From JARBUG01 sp035628915 (GTDB lineage: Bacteria; Bacillota; Sulfobacillia; Symbiobacteriales; Symbiobacteriaceae), in contig DASPIW010000007.1 in the NCBI GenBank assembly GCA_035628915.1, positions 62,001 to 126,000 of the forward strand: a stretch of 64,000 nucleotides of DNA, written 5' to 3'. Made by a program: the position numbers and the translations under genes. Below the pieces are notes generated by a model, which was not told the DNA's origin, made no database searches, and saw only the letters and a list, made by a program, of their open reading frames with translations. Below, piece after piece: positions 41,003 through 49,933 of this stretch (position 1 is the first letter of the stretch; every line of letters begins with the position of its first letter).

Positions 41003-42808
41003 CTAGATGATCTCCAGCTCCTTCAGTTTGGCCTCGGTGACGACGCCGTCAACCCAGCCCCGCAGCTCGTAGTATTCCTTCAGCATGACGGGAAGCTGCG
41101 AAACCATGCCGGCGCTGTTACCGGTGGCCGGCAGGGTGAGGAACCGCTTGGGCAGCACGTCATCCTTGCCGCTGAAGCCGTTTTGGTTGTTGTAGTACCG
41201 CTCCAGGTTGTAGATCCGCTCGCCGATCTTCATCGCTTCTTCCGGAGTGATGGCCATGCCGGTCAGGGCAGCGACCTGGGCGGCGAACTCGCCGGCGCCT
41301 TCGGAGAAGGTGGCGAACTTGCAGACGTCCATGGAATCGGTGAAGGCGAAGAGGTCCTGGAAGATCTTCAGCAGGCTCGCCTTGCCTTCGGTGACCGTCC
41401 GGTCCGTGGCGAAGGGGATGCCGGCGATTTCCGAAGCGATGGTGTAGCCGCGCACGTGGCAGCCGCCCCGGTTGGACGTCGCGTAGCCCAGGCCGATGCC
41501 CTGGACGCCGCGGGGGTCGTAGGCCGGAATCGCCTGGCCCTTGACCGACATGGCGATGTCGGGGTTGCCGAGCTTGACGGCGGCGCCGTAAGCGCCCAGC
41601 GCCAGTGTGTCGCCCAGGCCTTCCCGGTAGGCGGTCGCCCGGATCAGGGCGGACATCTTCTCGGCGTCGCCCCAATTGACGACCTCATCGGTGAGCTTCA
41701 GTTCGGAGGCTTCCATGACCATCGCCAGCGTGACGCCCATTTCGATGGTGTCCAGGCCGTAATCGTTGCACTGGTCGAGCATGTAGGCCATGGGCTCACG
41801 ATCTGACAGGCCGCACATGGCGCCAAGGCTCCAGGCCGTCTCGTACTCCATCGACTCGGTGCGGACCTTCCAGCGGCCTTCCTTGACCTCAAGCTCCTTC
41901 TTGCAGGCGACGGGGCAGGCGTGGCAGACCGGCTCCTTGACAACCAGATGCTCCTTGAACGCTTCGCCGCTGATCTCATAGCCCTTCTCGAAGTGGCTCT
42001 GCCGGCCGTTGAAGGAAGGGAACGCGCCAGCCTCGTTGAGGATATTGGTCAGCACGTTGGTGCCGTAGACAGAGAGGCCGCCCTTGTTCGGGGCCGTCAG
42101 GCCGCCTTCCATGATCGCTTTGAGACCGGTCTTCTGGGCGGCGTCGAACTCTGCCTTGCGCGCATCCGCCGGCTTGGGCTGGCTCTTCCGGTCGCCGATG
42201 ATGACGATGGCCTTCAGGTTCTTCGCACCGCCCACGGCGCCCGTGCCGCCACGGCCCGAAGCCCGGTCGTCTTCGTTCATCCAGGCGGCAAAGCGGACCA
42301 GCCGCTCGCCGGCGGGGCCGATGGCCAGGACGCTGGCGTCCTTGCCGTGCTTTTCCCGCAGGGCACGGACGGTGGCCCGCACGCCGAGGCCCCAGATGCC
42401 CGAGGCATCGTGCAGGGTGACGGTGCCGTTCTCTGCGACCAGGTAGGTCGGTGCGGCGGCGCGACCCTTGACCAGCAGGCCGTCAAAGCCGGCCCAGCGC
42501 AGGCGGGCCGCCGCAAAGCCGCCCATGTGCGAGTCCGTGACGGTACCGGTGAGGGGCGACTTGGTCACCACCGCCAGGCGGCCGGACATGCTGACGGGCG
42601 AGCCGGTGACCGGGCCGTTCATGAAGCAGAGCAAGTTGTCGGGGGAGAGCGCCTCGACCTGCGGGCCGTTGTCGAAGACAAACTTGACGCCGAGGCCGCG
42701 GCCGCCGATGTACTTGCGGGCCAGGTCCCTAGCTATGGGGGAGTAGGCGACGGTGCCCTTCGTCAGGTCGATGTGCGCCAGGTGGTTCGCATATCCGCCG
42801 AGCTGCAT
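41003..42808 (-). CDS. aor: Aldehyde:ferredoxin oxidoreductase (tungsten enzyme)
   Basis: 601 residues from ATG 42808, nine bases after GGAGG. The 4Fe-4S ligands CHACPVAC are C295, C298 and C302 with the fourth Cys in MDVCKF (C496), essentially the numbering of archaeal AOR. The tungstopterin domain is visible in YIGGRGLGVKFVFDN, GPVTGSPVSMSGRLAVVTKSP, NEDDRASGRGGTGAVGGAKNLKAIVI and DPRGVQGIGLGYATSNRGGCH. It oxidises aldehydes to acids, or reduces acids, with ferredoxin in the cytoplasm. It forms an operon with moaD and is preceded by a consensus sigma-54 promoter next to a sigma-54 activator gene. Confidence 0.96.
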   Translation of the reverse strand: MQLGGYANHLAHIDLTKGTVAYSPIARDLARKYIGGRGLGVKFVFDNGPQVEALSPDNLLCFMNGPVTGSPVSMSGRLAVVTKSPLTGTVTDSHMGGFAAARLRWAGFDGLLVKGRAAAPTYLVAENGTVTLHDASGIWGLGVRATVRALREKHGKDASVLAIGPAGERLVRFAAWMNEDDRASGRGGTGAVGGAKNLKAIVIIGDRKSQPKPADARKAEFDAAQKTGLKAIMEGGLTAPNKGGLSVYGTNVLTNILNEAGAFPSFNGRQSHFEKGYEISGEAFKEHLVVKEPVCHACPVACKKELEVKEGRWKVRTESMEYETAWSLGAMCGLSDREPMAYMLDQCNDYGLDTIEMGVTLAMVMEASELKLTDEVVNWGDAEKMSALIRATAYREGLGDTLALGAYGAAVKLGNPDIAMSVKGQAIPAYDPRGVQGIGLGYATSNRGGCHVRGYTIASEIAGIPFATDRTVTEGKASLLKIFQDLFAFTDSMDVCKFATFSEGAGEFAAQVAALTGMAITPEEAMKIGERIYNLERYYNNQNGFSGKDDVLPKRFLTLPATGNSAGMVSQLPVMLKEYYELRGWVDGVVTEAKLKELEII

Positions 42809-42846
42809 GGTGACATACCTCCAGTGAGTGGTGCCACCTCGTTCAC

Positions 42847-42862
42847 GCAACTTCCGTGCCAA
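42847..42862 (-). promoter_or_regulatory. Sigma-54 (-24/-12) promoter of the aor operon
   Basis: On the minus strand the sequence reads TTGGCAC-GGAAG-TTGC, matching the TGGCAC-N5-TTGC consensus exactly. The expected start point is near 42835, giving a leader of about 27 nt that includes the GGAGG site. Confidence 0.92.
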
Positions 42863-42875
42863 GGCGGGAGGGTGC

Positions 42876-42903
42876 AAAAACCGGGCAGATTCGCTCTGCC
42901 CGG
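42876..42903 (-). terminator. Terminator of the sigma-54 activator gene
   Basis: A 9-bp perfect stem CCGGGCAGA / TCTGCCCGG with a 5-nt loop and, on the minus strand, TTTTT (42876-42880). Confidence 0.85.
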
Positions 42904-42938
42904 TGTCTTTCGTGACACAGGTGTATCGGACACGTGTC
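42903..42938. promoter_or_regulatory. Candidate enhancer (UAS) for the sigma-54 activator
   Basis: Five copies of the pentamer GACAC or its inverse GTGTC/GTGTA lie in 36 bp: GTGTC 42903, GACAC 42914, GTGTA 42921, GACAC 42929, GTGTC 42934; the last two form a perfect 10-bp palindrome. The cluster is 70-105 bp upstream of the predicted aor start point, the normal distance for enhancer sites. Confidence 0.65.
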
Positions 42939-44822
42939 TCATCTGATCTGCCTGCCCAGCCGGATCTCGTACAGTTCAAGCTTGCGGTAGAGCGTGGAGC
43001 GGCTCATGCCCAGCATGCGGGCCGCAGCTGCGGCGTTGCCGCCGGCCGAATGCAGCGCCCGGCGGATGCGCTCCTCCTCACCCGCATCGCCCAGGCCGGC
43101 GCTTCCCGTTGCCGAAAGCGGCGCCAGGGGCAGCAGGTCCGCCGGGTCCTCATCGAGGGCTGCGGCCTGCTCCACCAGGTTCAGCAGCTCCCGCACGTTG
43201 CCGGGCCATTCATAGGCCGTCAGCCGTTCGCAGGACGCAAGGCTGAGTGCCGGTGCCTCAGCGCCGAGCCGCCGAAAGCCGAATTCGACCAGCGGCAGGA
43301 TATCTTCCCGGCGCTCCCGCAGGGGCGGGAGCCGCAAGGGCACCACGCTGAGGCGGAAGAAGAGGTCCTGCCGGAAAGCGCCCTTCCCTGCGAGCTCGGA
43401 CAGGTCCCGATTAGTCGCAGCGACAATCCGGACGTTGACAGGAGTAGGCCGGTGGCTGCCGATCCGGACGACTTCCCGCTCCTGGAGGACCCGCAGCAGG
43501 GAGACCTGTGCTTCCGGGGGCAGTTCGCCCACTTCGTCCAGGAAGAGCGTCCCGCCTTGTGCGGCCTCCACTTTGCCGGTGGCGCCTTTGGGGTTGGCGC
43601 CCGTGAAGGCGCCGCCCACGTACCCGAAGAGCTCGCTGCTAACGAGGTGCGGTGCGATGGCGCCGCAGTTGATGGCCACAAACGGGCCGGCGGCCCGCGG
43701 GCTCGCCCGGTGGATGGCCCGGGCCAGCACTTCCTTGCCGGTGCCCGTTTCGCCGGTGATCAGCACCGTCGACTCCAGCCTGGCCACTTTGGCTGCCCGC
43801 TCCAGCGCCGAGCGCCAGGAGGCGTTGGACCCGACCAGGCCTTCGGCGGTGAGCACCGGCGCGGCGGCGGCCGCGCTGGACACCGGACGGCAGACTTCTA
43901 CCAGCGCCCCGATGACGCAGCCGTTCTGCTCGACCGGTCGGAAAAGCGCCATCGCCCGGCGCCCGTCGGGCTGCTCAAATTCAGCCCGGTGCTCCGAGCC
44001 GGTCCGGCAGACCTGAGCCATGGCCCGGCGCCAGAAGTCCCGGTCCGGCGCCTGCGGCAGTTCCCGGCCGGCGGTGCGGAGGAGGAAGCCGAACCGGTCT
44101 ACCACGCAGAGCACCGCCTGCCGGGCTTCGGAGAGCCGGTCTGCGAAGGCCTCCATCAGGGCGTGCCGGTGCGTCGCCTCAAGAAAGGCCAGCCGTGCTT
44201 CGATCGCTCTCACGGCGCCGGTGACGGCCATCTCCGTGTGGGCGTTGACCGTCATGATACGGCCGGAGAGGTCGAGAATCCCCTGAATCTCCCGGGAGAC
44301 TGGGTGGCGGATGGGCGCCGCCACGCAGGACCAGTGGTGCAGGTGTTCCACGTAATGCTCCGTGGCGTAAACGGTTACGCCGGCGCCTTCGGCGAGGGCG
44401 GTGCCCATGGCGTTGGTGCCGGAGCAGCGCTCATGCCAGTCCGATCCGGGCACCAGCCCGATGCCCTCAGCGTCGCGCAGGGCGCCGGGTTCGCCGCTGA
44501 CCATCAGCACGCGGGCGGCGCCGTCGCACAGGGTCAGCACCTGGCCGCTGCCGGTGAGCAGGCGCTGCAGGTCATCCATGACCGGCATGGCTGCAGCGAC
44601 CAGGTCGGCGCCAAGGGTGCGGGCTTCGGCAAGGCGGGCACCGCTCCAAACGCTTCCGCCGCACGCCTGGCCGGGCGCGAGGCCGGCGCCCAGGCTCCGT
44701 TCCCAGGAGCGCAGCACGGCGGGCCGGACGCCGGCGACCGGGGTCAGTCCCCGGTGGAACGAGTTCCAGCCGGTGCGCACGAGCTCAACGTTGCGGTGAA
44801 TCGCTTCCCAGGGCGCCTGCAT
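42939..44822 (-). CDS. Sigma-54-dependent transcriptional activator (AcoR-like)
   Basis: 627 residues from ATG 44822 (GAAGGGGG seven bases upstream). The N-terminal about 300 residues contain a GAF-type sensor (GTNAMGTALAEGAGVTVYATEHY... SCVAAPI). The AAA+ domain has Walker A TGETGTGKE, the sigma-54 contact loop GAFTGA (404-409), Walker B GTLFLDEVGELP and the arginine region VRIVAATNRDL. A Fis-type HTH ends the protein (NAAAAARMLGMSRSTLYRKLE). It is upstream of and co-oriented with the aor operon, so it very likely activates the adjacent sigma-54 promoter, perhaps sensing an aldehyde or acid. Confidence 0.95.
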   Translation of the reverse strand: MQAPWEAIHRNVELVRTGWNSFHRGLTPVAGVRPAVLRSWERSLGAGLAPGQACGGSVWSGARLAEARTLGADLVAAAMPVMDDLQRLLTGSGQVLTLCDGAARVLMVSGEPGALRDAEGIGLVPGSDWHERCSGTNAMGTALAEGAGVTVYATEHYVEHLHHWSCVAAPIRHPVSREIQGILDLSGRIMTVNAHTEMAVTGAVRAIEARLAFLEATHRHALMEAFADRLSEARQAVLCVVDRFGFLLRTAGRELPQAPDRDFWRRAMAQVCRTGSEHRAEFEQPDGRRAMALFRPVEQNGCVIGALVEVCRPVSSAAAAAPVLTAEGLVGSNASWRSALERAAKVARLESTVLITGETGTGKEVLARAIHRASPRAAGPFVAINCGAIAPHLVSSELFGYVGGAFTGANPKGATGKVEAAQGGTLFLDEVGELPPEAQVSLLRVLQEREVVRIGSHRPTPVNVRIVAATNRDLSELAGKGAFRQDLFFRLSVVPLRLPPLRERREDILPLVEFGFRRLGAEAPALSLASCERLTAYEWPGNVRELLNLVEQAAALDEDPADLLPLAPLSATGSAGLGDAGEEERIRRALHSAGGNAAAAARMLGMSRSTLYRKLELYEIRLGRQIR

Positions 44823-44979
44823 CGTACGTCCCCCTTCCGGCGTCTTGATCATTCCTGTTGGACGGCATTATTTCGACGTGATAACACGCGCCCCTGTAGG
44901 CTCATCGGAGCAATGTTGTCGTCAATTTGTTGTCATGCTGAGACTGGGACTTGTCCGCATCCCCATCATGCATTAGAGT

Positions 44980-44997
44980 GGTTATGACAACATAACC
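44980..44997. promoter_or_regulatory. GntR operator palindrome
   Basis: GGTTATG-ACAA-CATAACC is a perfect 7-4-7 palindrome 27 bp before the GntR gene. GTTGTC, found in its centre in reverse, recurs at 44915 and 44929 (the latter as GTTGTCAT), so the divergent activator gene may be controlled too. Confidence 0.7.
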
Positions 44998-45024
44998 TTT
45001 ACCTCGAGAAAGGGGGGAGTCCAC

Positions 45025-45762
45025 ATGCTTGACCCACAGAGCCCCTTGCCGCTCTATCAGCAGGTCAAGGACGCCCTGCGCCGGGAAGTCGGCGGCGGGC
45101 GATACCCGGTGGGCGAGGCGATTCCCCCGGAGCGGGAACTGATGCAGCGGTTCGGGGTCAGCCGCATTACCGTCCGCCAGGCCGTAGCCGACCTGGAAGC
45201 TGAGGGTCTGCTGGTGCGGCGCCACGGGAAAGGCACGTTCGTCGCGGCCCAACGTTCCGGGGCCATCGCCGAGTCGCTTTCGGAACTGACCGGCCACCTG
45301 GAGGAACTGCAGCGGCAGCACCTGGACCCGCTGGTGGAAGTGCTGGCGCTGAAGCGTCTGCCCCTGCCGGTCGATGTGGCTGCGGCCCTGGGCCGGGCGC
45401 CCGCGGCGCAAGGCTGGTTCCTGCACCGCCTCGTCTCCGTCGCCGGTCTGCCGTTAATGCTCTCCGAGGTCTGGCTGCCGGCCGACCTTGGCATCGACCT
45501 GAGCGAAGCCGAGGTGCAGAGCCGTGGCATGGCGCAGCTTCTGACGGAGAACGGGCGCCCGCCCGTACGGGGCACGCAGCGAATTGGTGCCGTGGTGGCC
45601 CGCGCTGAGGCGGCGCAGTTGCTGCGGGTGTCCCCGGGCGATGCGGTGCTGCGGGTAATTCGGGTCATTATGGGGGCGGACGGGATGCCTTTGGTCTGGT
45701 TCCGGACCCTATACCGTGCGGACCGTTACGAATATGAAGTTGAACTGAAAAGAAGGCGATAG
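45025..45762 (+). CDS. GntR-family transcriptional regulator with UTRA domain
   Basis: 245 residues from ATG after AAAGGGGGGAG. The N-terminal winged helix is classical (PLYQQVKDALRREVGGGRYPVGE ... PPERELMQRFGVSRITVRQAVADLEAEG), followed by a UTRA effector domain (RLVSVAGLPLMLSEVWLP ... VLRVIRVIMGADGMPLVWFRTLYRADRYEYEVEL). It heads an operon with the TSUP transporter and DUF1634 genes and probably represses it through the palindrome just upstream until a small-molecule ligand binds. Confidence 0.94.
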   Translation: MLDPQSPLPLYQQVKDALRREVGGGRYPVGEAIPPERELMQRFGVSRITVRQAVADLEAEGLLVRRHGKGTFVAAQRSGAIAESLSELTGHLEELQRQHLDPLVEVLALKRLPLPVDVAAALGRAPAAQGWFLHRLVSVAGLPLMLSEVWLPADLGIDLSEAEVQSRGMAQLLTENGRPPVRGTQRIGAVVARAEAAQLLRVSPGDAVLRVIRVIMGADGMPLVWFRTLYRADRYEYEVELKRRR

Positions 45763-45766
45763 GTCC

Positions 45767-46603
45767 GTGGGTGCAACGACGACGTTGATCGTGCTGGTGT
45801 TATCGGTTCTGGCAGGCATTCTCGGCTCCATGATGGGACTGGGCGGCGGCATCATTATCGTGCCCGTCCTGACGCTGCTGTTTGGGTTTGATTTTCGCAC
45901 CGCCGTGGCGGCCAGCACCGTTTCGATTATCGCGACGTCAACAGGTGCCGCGGTGGCATACCTGCAGGACCGGCTGACCAACACCCGGGTGGCCATGTGG
46001 CTGGAGATGGGCACCGCAACCGGCGCCATGGCCGGCGCCCTGTTGGCCGGCCTGCTGGATGCCCGGTTCCTGTTCTTCCTGTTTGCTGCGCTCCTGAGCT
46101 ATTCGGCCTATTCAATGTATCGCGTACGCAAGTCCGAACTTCCCGAAGGCGTCCAGCCCGACGCCGTCTCCCGCCGGCTGCAGCTGGCCGGCGCCTATTA
46201 CGACCAGGTGCTCGACCGGACCGTCACCTATAACGTCACGCGCTCGTGGGCCGGCCTCTTCTTGATGTTCTTCTCGGGCGCCGCCGCCGGGCTGCTGGGC
46301 ATTGGCGCAGGTGCTTTCAAAGTGCTGGCTATGGATCAGGTGATGAAGATGCCGATCAAGGCGTCCACGGCCACATCCAACTTCATGATCGGCGTGACCG
46401 CTGCCGCCAGCAGCGTGGTCTACTTCGTCCGGGGCGACGTGCGTCCGGCTGTGGCCGGGCCCGTAGCGCTGGGCGTGCTGGGCGGGGCCCTGATCGGGAC
46501 GCGCATCATGGTCCGCCTCAAGGGCACGACCATTCGCAAGCTGTTCATACCGGTCCTGCTGATCATCGCCGTCCAAATGCTCTGGAAGGGGTGGGGGCTG
46601 TAA
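45767..46603 (+). CDS. TSUP family transporter (TauE/SafE)
   Basis: 278 residues from GTG, 4 bp after the regulator gene. The first half has LAGILGSMMGLGGGIIIVPVLTLLFG and the second AAGLLGIGAGAFKVLAMDQVMKMPIKASTATSNFMIG, the two internally repeated motifs of TauE/SafE proteins, with eight or so helices. Members move sulfite, sulfoacetate or other small organic anions. The stop overlaps the next start (TAATG), indicating coupling to DUF1634. Confidence 0.92.
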   Translation: MGATTTLIVLVLSVLAGILGSMMGLGGGIIIVPVLTLLFGFDFRTAVAASTVSIIATSTGAAVAYLQDRLTNTRVAMWLEMGTATGAMAGALLAGLLDARFLFFLFAALLSYSAYSMYRVRKSELPEGVQPDAVSRRLQLAGAYYDQVLDRTVTYNVTRSWAGLFLMFFSGAAAGLLGIGAGAFKVLAMDQVMKMPIKASTATSNFMIGVTAAASSVVYFVRGDVRPAVAGPVALGVLGGALIGTRIMVRLKGTTIRKLFIPVLLIIAVQMLWKGWGL

Positions 46604-46914
46604 TGCAGATGACGTCGGAGGGCCGGGAGAGCCGGGGGCACTCGGTGGAGATCATCCTGGCGAAGCTGCTGCGGACCGGCTCCCTGGTTGCGGCCGGTTT
46701 GACCGCCGCCGGTATCGTCCTGATGGTCCTGGGGTTAGCTGCCGGAGCCACGGTAACCGTGGCGGGCCTGGTGGTGTTGGTCTCGACGCCGATTCTGCGG
46801 GTCAGCGTGGCCATGGTCGTCTTTCTCAAGGAGCGTGATTACCTTTTCGCCTTCTTTTGTCTTGTGGTCATCGCTTCGCTGGGCGCCGGAATGGTGATTG
46901 GCAAGACAGAGTGA
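46603..46914 (+). CDS. DUF1634 membrane protein
   Basis: 103 residues. Three membrane helices follow the family pattern: LLRTGSLVAAGLTAAGIVLMVLG, LVVLVSTPILRVSVAMVVFLKERDYLFAFFC and VVIASLGAGMVIGK; the STPILRV segment is characteristic. DUF1634 genes are regularly next to TSUP transporters, so it is presumably an accessory subunit. Confidence 0.88.
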   Translation: MQMTSEGRESRGHSVEIILAKLLRTGSLVAAGLTAAGIVLMVLGLAAGATVTVAGLVVLVSTPILRVSVAMVVFLKERDYLFAFFCLVVIASLGAGMVIGKTE

Positions 46915-46918
46915 ACGA

Positions 46919-46942
46919 TACCTGGCCGCAAGGCCAGGTATT
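46919..46942 (+). terminator. Hairpin at the end of the GntR-TSUP operon
   Basis: TACCTGGCC / GGCCAGGTA with a GCAA tetraloop right after the stop; the following TTAAAC gives only a weak U-tract. Confidence 0.6.
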
Positions 46943-47039
46943 AAACATTGCAGGGAAAAAGTGTAGACCCCCTGAAACCTTATAACAGCTACACCGTCTA
47001 AGTGATTGACTAAAGTATACGCTAAGGGGTGTCTGGGGC

Positions 47040-49772
47040 TTGAAGCGCATCGCAGCAGCAATGGCCCTGTTAGTCGTGATGGGAACGCCGGGCGTCGGCC
47101 TGGCGGCTACACTGAAGAGTATTGACCAGGATGGGCTCAACCTCCGGGCGGGGCCCGGCACCACGTATCAGGTGCTGAGCACGCTGGCGCCCGGCGTATC
47201 GGCCAAAGTGATCGGTGAGAAGGACGGGTGGTATCAAGTCCGAACCGCAGCGGGCGTTGATGCCTGGGCGGCCGGTTGGGTAAGCCGGGTGAACTTTGAG
47301 GACGAAGAGGCTTATGCCGTGGTTGACACGGACGCCTTGAACTTCCGGAAGGAACCGAATATGTCCGGCCCGATTATTGACCTGCTGAAGACAGCCGAGC
47401 GGGTGCGCCTGCTTGAGATCGCCGGCGAGTGGTGGCGAGTCCAGCGGGCGAGCGGCGCCACGGGGTGGGTGAACGGCAAGTTCATGAAGCGGGTGGAAGG
47501 AACGGCCCCGCCCACGCCTCCGCCGCCGACGCCTCCAACGACGCCTCCAACGACGCCCCCGACCACACCCCCCACACAGCCGCCGCCTGCCAAGCCGCCT
47601 GAGCCGGCTGAGACGCCGCCCCCGGCGGCTCCGAGTTCGGCGGTGCCGACGCTGGCCCCGCTGCCGCCGGCCCTGCCCGGGCGCCCCACCGGGCCGAAAG
47701 CGGTATCTGCGGCTGCCAACGCCACCGTCTACTATGGCCGCAACGTCAGGGCCTTCGACCCAGTCGACACGGTCAGGGCCGGCGAGCGACTGAAGTATTT
47801 GGACGCAGCCGAAGGCTGGGTCAAAGTTGAGACGCCGCGCGGGCAGCGCGGCTGGATTGAAGGCCCGAAAGTCACCCTGACTGAAGGCAAGCTGGCGTAT
47901 GCACTCAAAGAAGGCGCGTGGTCGCTCAGCCTTGGTGCCGCCAGTGCCCCCGTTCCGGCGCCCGCTCCCAACCCCACACCGGCACCGGCGCCGAGCGGGG
48001 GCAAGTACCTGGAGCGGCGGGTCGTCAACGATGCGGACGGCCTCAACTTGCGCAAGGAGCCCAGCGAACTCGCCACAATCATCACGGTCCTGCCCAAGGG
48101 TGAGGTTCTGGAGCTATACGAGGTGCGCATTCCGTGGGTCAAGGTGCTGACCACCGGCGGCCAGTGGGGTTGGGTCCATGTAGGCTACACCGACCCGTAC
48201 ACGGAGCCTGCCGCCCCGCCCCCTGCCGCTCCGAGCCCGGCGCCGGCCATCCCGGCTCCTGCCCCTGCGCCTGAGCCCGCCCCGGCGCCCGCCCCGGCGC
48301 CGCCCCCGAGCACCGGCAAGCACGTGGAGCGCCGTGTCGTCAACAGTGACGCCGGTACCAGCCTGCGCAAGGAGCCGAACGACCTCGCTGCGGACGTTGC
48401 CGCCCTGCCCAAGGGCGAAGTGCTGGAAGTCCAAGGCCTGAGCATCCCGTGGATCAAAGTGCTGACGGCCGGCGGCCTGACGGGCTGGGTCCACCTTGGC
48501 CAGACCGATCTGTTCACGGGACCGGCCCAGTCAACCCCCGCCCCGGCCACCCCCGGTCCGACGGCCCCGGCGCCGGCGACGCCGCCCCCGTCGGTCCCGG
48601 CGCCGTCAGCCCCGGCCGCCGGCGGCTCGTTGAAGGCCGCCCTGACGGTCCTCAGCCCGGGCGTGCTGCAGCTTGAAGTCACCTCGACCGATAAGCCTTT
48701 GGCGGAACCAAAAACGGATGGAAACACCGTAGTCATCCCGGTGATCACGGGTGAAACGGCCACAGCTTCGCTGCCCGTAGGCACGGGGGGCGCCAGGGAA
48801 CTCGCCCTGACCCCCGGCGGCGTCGCCCTGGCCTTCGAACAACTGCCGGGAATCCAGGTCACCCAGAAATCGCCTTCCCGGATGGTGCTCGTCCTCCGCT
48901 CCACGCTGACCGGCGTCAGCGCCCGCACGGCAGCAGACCGGACGATTTACGAATTCAAGGTCGCCGGCCCCGTACAGCCCCGCACTCGCGTAGCCGGCCC
49001 CGATGTCATCGTGGAGCTGCCCGGCGTCGTCAGCGCCGTGGGCGGCGCCCTGCCGGCAGGCATGACGCTGCAGGCCGGCGACAAGGGAGTCCAACTCTCG
49101 CTGGCCTCCCGCCAGCCCTTCTCCCTCAAGCGTTCGGCGGCGGGCTACGAACTGCACCTCTACCAGAGCGGCCTCGCGGGCAAGGTCATCGTGCTTGATG
49201 CCGGTCACGGCGGGAACGATCCCGGCGCCAGCAATAAGACCATCGGCGTCCGTGAGTCCGACGTCAACCTGGCCATCGCCCTCCGGCTGCGGGCCATGCT
49301 GGCCGCCAGAGGCGCCACCGTCTACATGTCGCGTATCAGCGACCAGCGCTCGGCCCCTGCGGCCCTGATGGCGGGCTCAGACGACCCCAACCACGTCGAC
49401 CTCGGCTATCGGTCCCGTATCGGCAACGAAATGAAGGCGGACGCCTTCATCTCCATCCACAACAACTGCTGCTCGGGGAGCGGCACCGAGACGTACTACA
49501 CCTCGGGCATCCTCAACGGCGAGCGCAGCGCCGCCCTGGCGGGCATTATCCAGCAGGAGCTGCCGAAGGCGCTGGGGCAGACCAACCGGGGCGCCCACGA
49601 CGACCTGATGTACGTCACCCGCACTTCCGACGGGCCGGCGGTTCTGGTGGAGGTGGCATTCATCAGCCATCCCATCGAAGGGGCGTTGCTAAAGAAGTCG
49701 CTCTATCAGGAGCAAGTTGCGCAACAGATGGTCAAGTCCCTGGAACGCTTCTTCGCCACCCGGACAAATTGA
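47040..49772 (+). CDS. SH3b-AMIN-amidase_3 cell-wall hydrolase (N-acetylmuramoyl-L-alanine amidase)
   Basis: 910 residues from TTG. A signal peptide (KRIAAAMALLVVMGTPGVGLAA) is followed by two adjacent bacterial SH3 domains (LNLRAGPGTTYQVLSTL...; LNFRKEPNMSGPIIDLL...), a Pro/Thr linker, a diverged SH3-like unit and two more SH3b repeats (LNLRKEPSELATIITVLPKGE; TSLRKEPNDLAADVAALPKGE), each joined by Pro/Ala linkers, then an AMIN domain and a C-terminal amidase_3 domain. Zinc residues sit in VLDAGHGGNDPG, GVRESDVNLA, ISIHNNC and VEVAFISHP. It should bind and cut peptidoglycan outside the cell. Duplicated linkers show recent repeat expansion. Confidence 0.95.
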   Translation: MKRIAAAMALLVVMGTPGVGLAATLKSIDQDGLNLRAGPGTTYQVLSTLAPGVSAKVIGEKDGWYQVRTAAGVDAWAAGWVSRVNFEDEEAYAVVDTDALNFRKEPNMSGPIIDLLKTAERVRLLEIAGEWWRVQRASGATGWVNGKFMKRVEGTAPPTPPPPTPPTTPPTTPPTTPPTQPPPAKPPEPAETPPPAAPSSAVPTLAPLPPALPGRPTGPKAVSAAANATVYYGRNVRAFDPVDTVRAGERLKYLDAAEGWVKVETPRGQRGWIEGPKVTLTEGKLAYALKEGAWSLSLGAASAPVPAPAPNPTPAPAPSGGKYLERRVVNDADGLNLRKEPSELATIITVLPKGEVLELYEVRIPWVKVLTTGGQWGWVHVGYTDPYTEPAAPPPAAPSPAPAIPAPAPAPEPAPAPAPAPPPSTGKHVERRVVNSDAGTSLRKEPNDLAADVAALPKGEVLEVQGLSIPWIKVLTAGGLTGWVHLGQTDLFTGPAQSTPAPATPGPTAPAPATPPPSVPAPSAPAAGGSLKAALTVLSPGVLQLEVTSTDKPLAEPKTDGNTVVIPVITGETATASLPVGTGGARELALTPGGVALAFEQLPGIQVTQKSPSRMVLVLRSTLTGVSARTAADRTIYEFKVAGPVQPRTRVAGPDVIVELPGVVSAVGGALPAGMTLQAGDKGVQLSLASRQPFSLKRSAAGYELHLYQSGLAGKVIVLDAGHGGNDPGASNKTIGVRESDVNLAIALRLRAMLAARGATVYMSRISDQRSAPAALMAGSDDPNHVDLGYRSRIGNEMKADAFISIHNNCCSGSGTETYYTSGILNGERSAALAGIIQQELPKALGQTNRGAHDDLMYVTRTSDGPAVLVEVAFISHPIEGALLKKSLYQEQVAQQMVKSLERFFATRTN

Positions 49773-49778
49773 GTTGGC

Positions 49779-49818
49779 AAAGCCCTGCGGTCGGTTATGG
49801 CCGCAGGGCTTTCTTTCA
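49779..49818 (+). terminator. Intrinsic terminator
   Basis: Stem AAAGCCCTGCGG / CCGCAGGGCTTT, 10-nt loop, then CTTTC, after the amidase gene. Confidence 0.85.
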
Positions 49819-49842
49819 TACCTCACAAGAATGCAACAAGCC

Positions 49843-49871
49843 TTTCATCCGTCCGCAACACGGAGTATACT
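49843..49871 (+). promoter_or_regulatory. Promoter of the aminotransferase gene
   Basis: TTTCAT, 17-bp spacer and TATACT, 63 bp before the ATG; the -10 is strong, the -35 weak. Confidence 0.5.
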
Positions 49872-49933
49872 CTTGAAAACGGGACCGATACTGGCAACAG
49901 TAGGCCCGTATTCATGGAAGGAGTCACACACAT

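Noticed and set aside
47507..47645. Tandem repeats CCNACGCCTCC looking like a minisatellite or CRISPR-like array
   Set aside because: They encode the Pro/Thr linker of the amidase; no spacers or conserved repeat ends.
48220..48315. Second array of GC-rich direct repeats
   Set aside because: Pro/Ala linker codons between SH3b domains, not an independent element.
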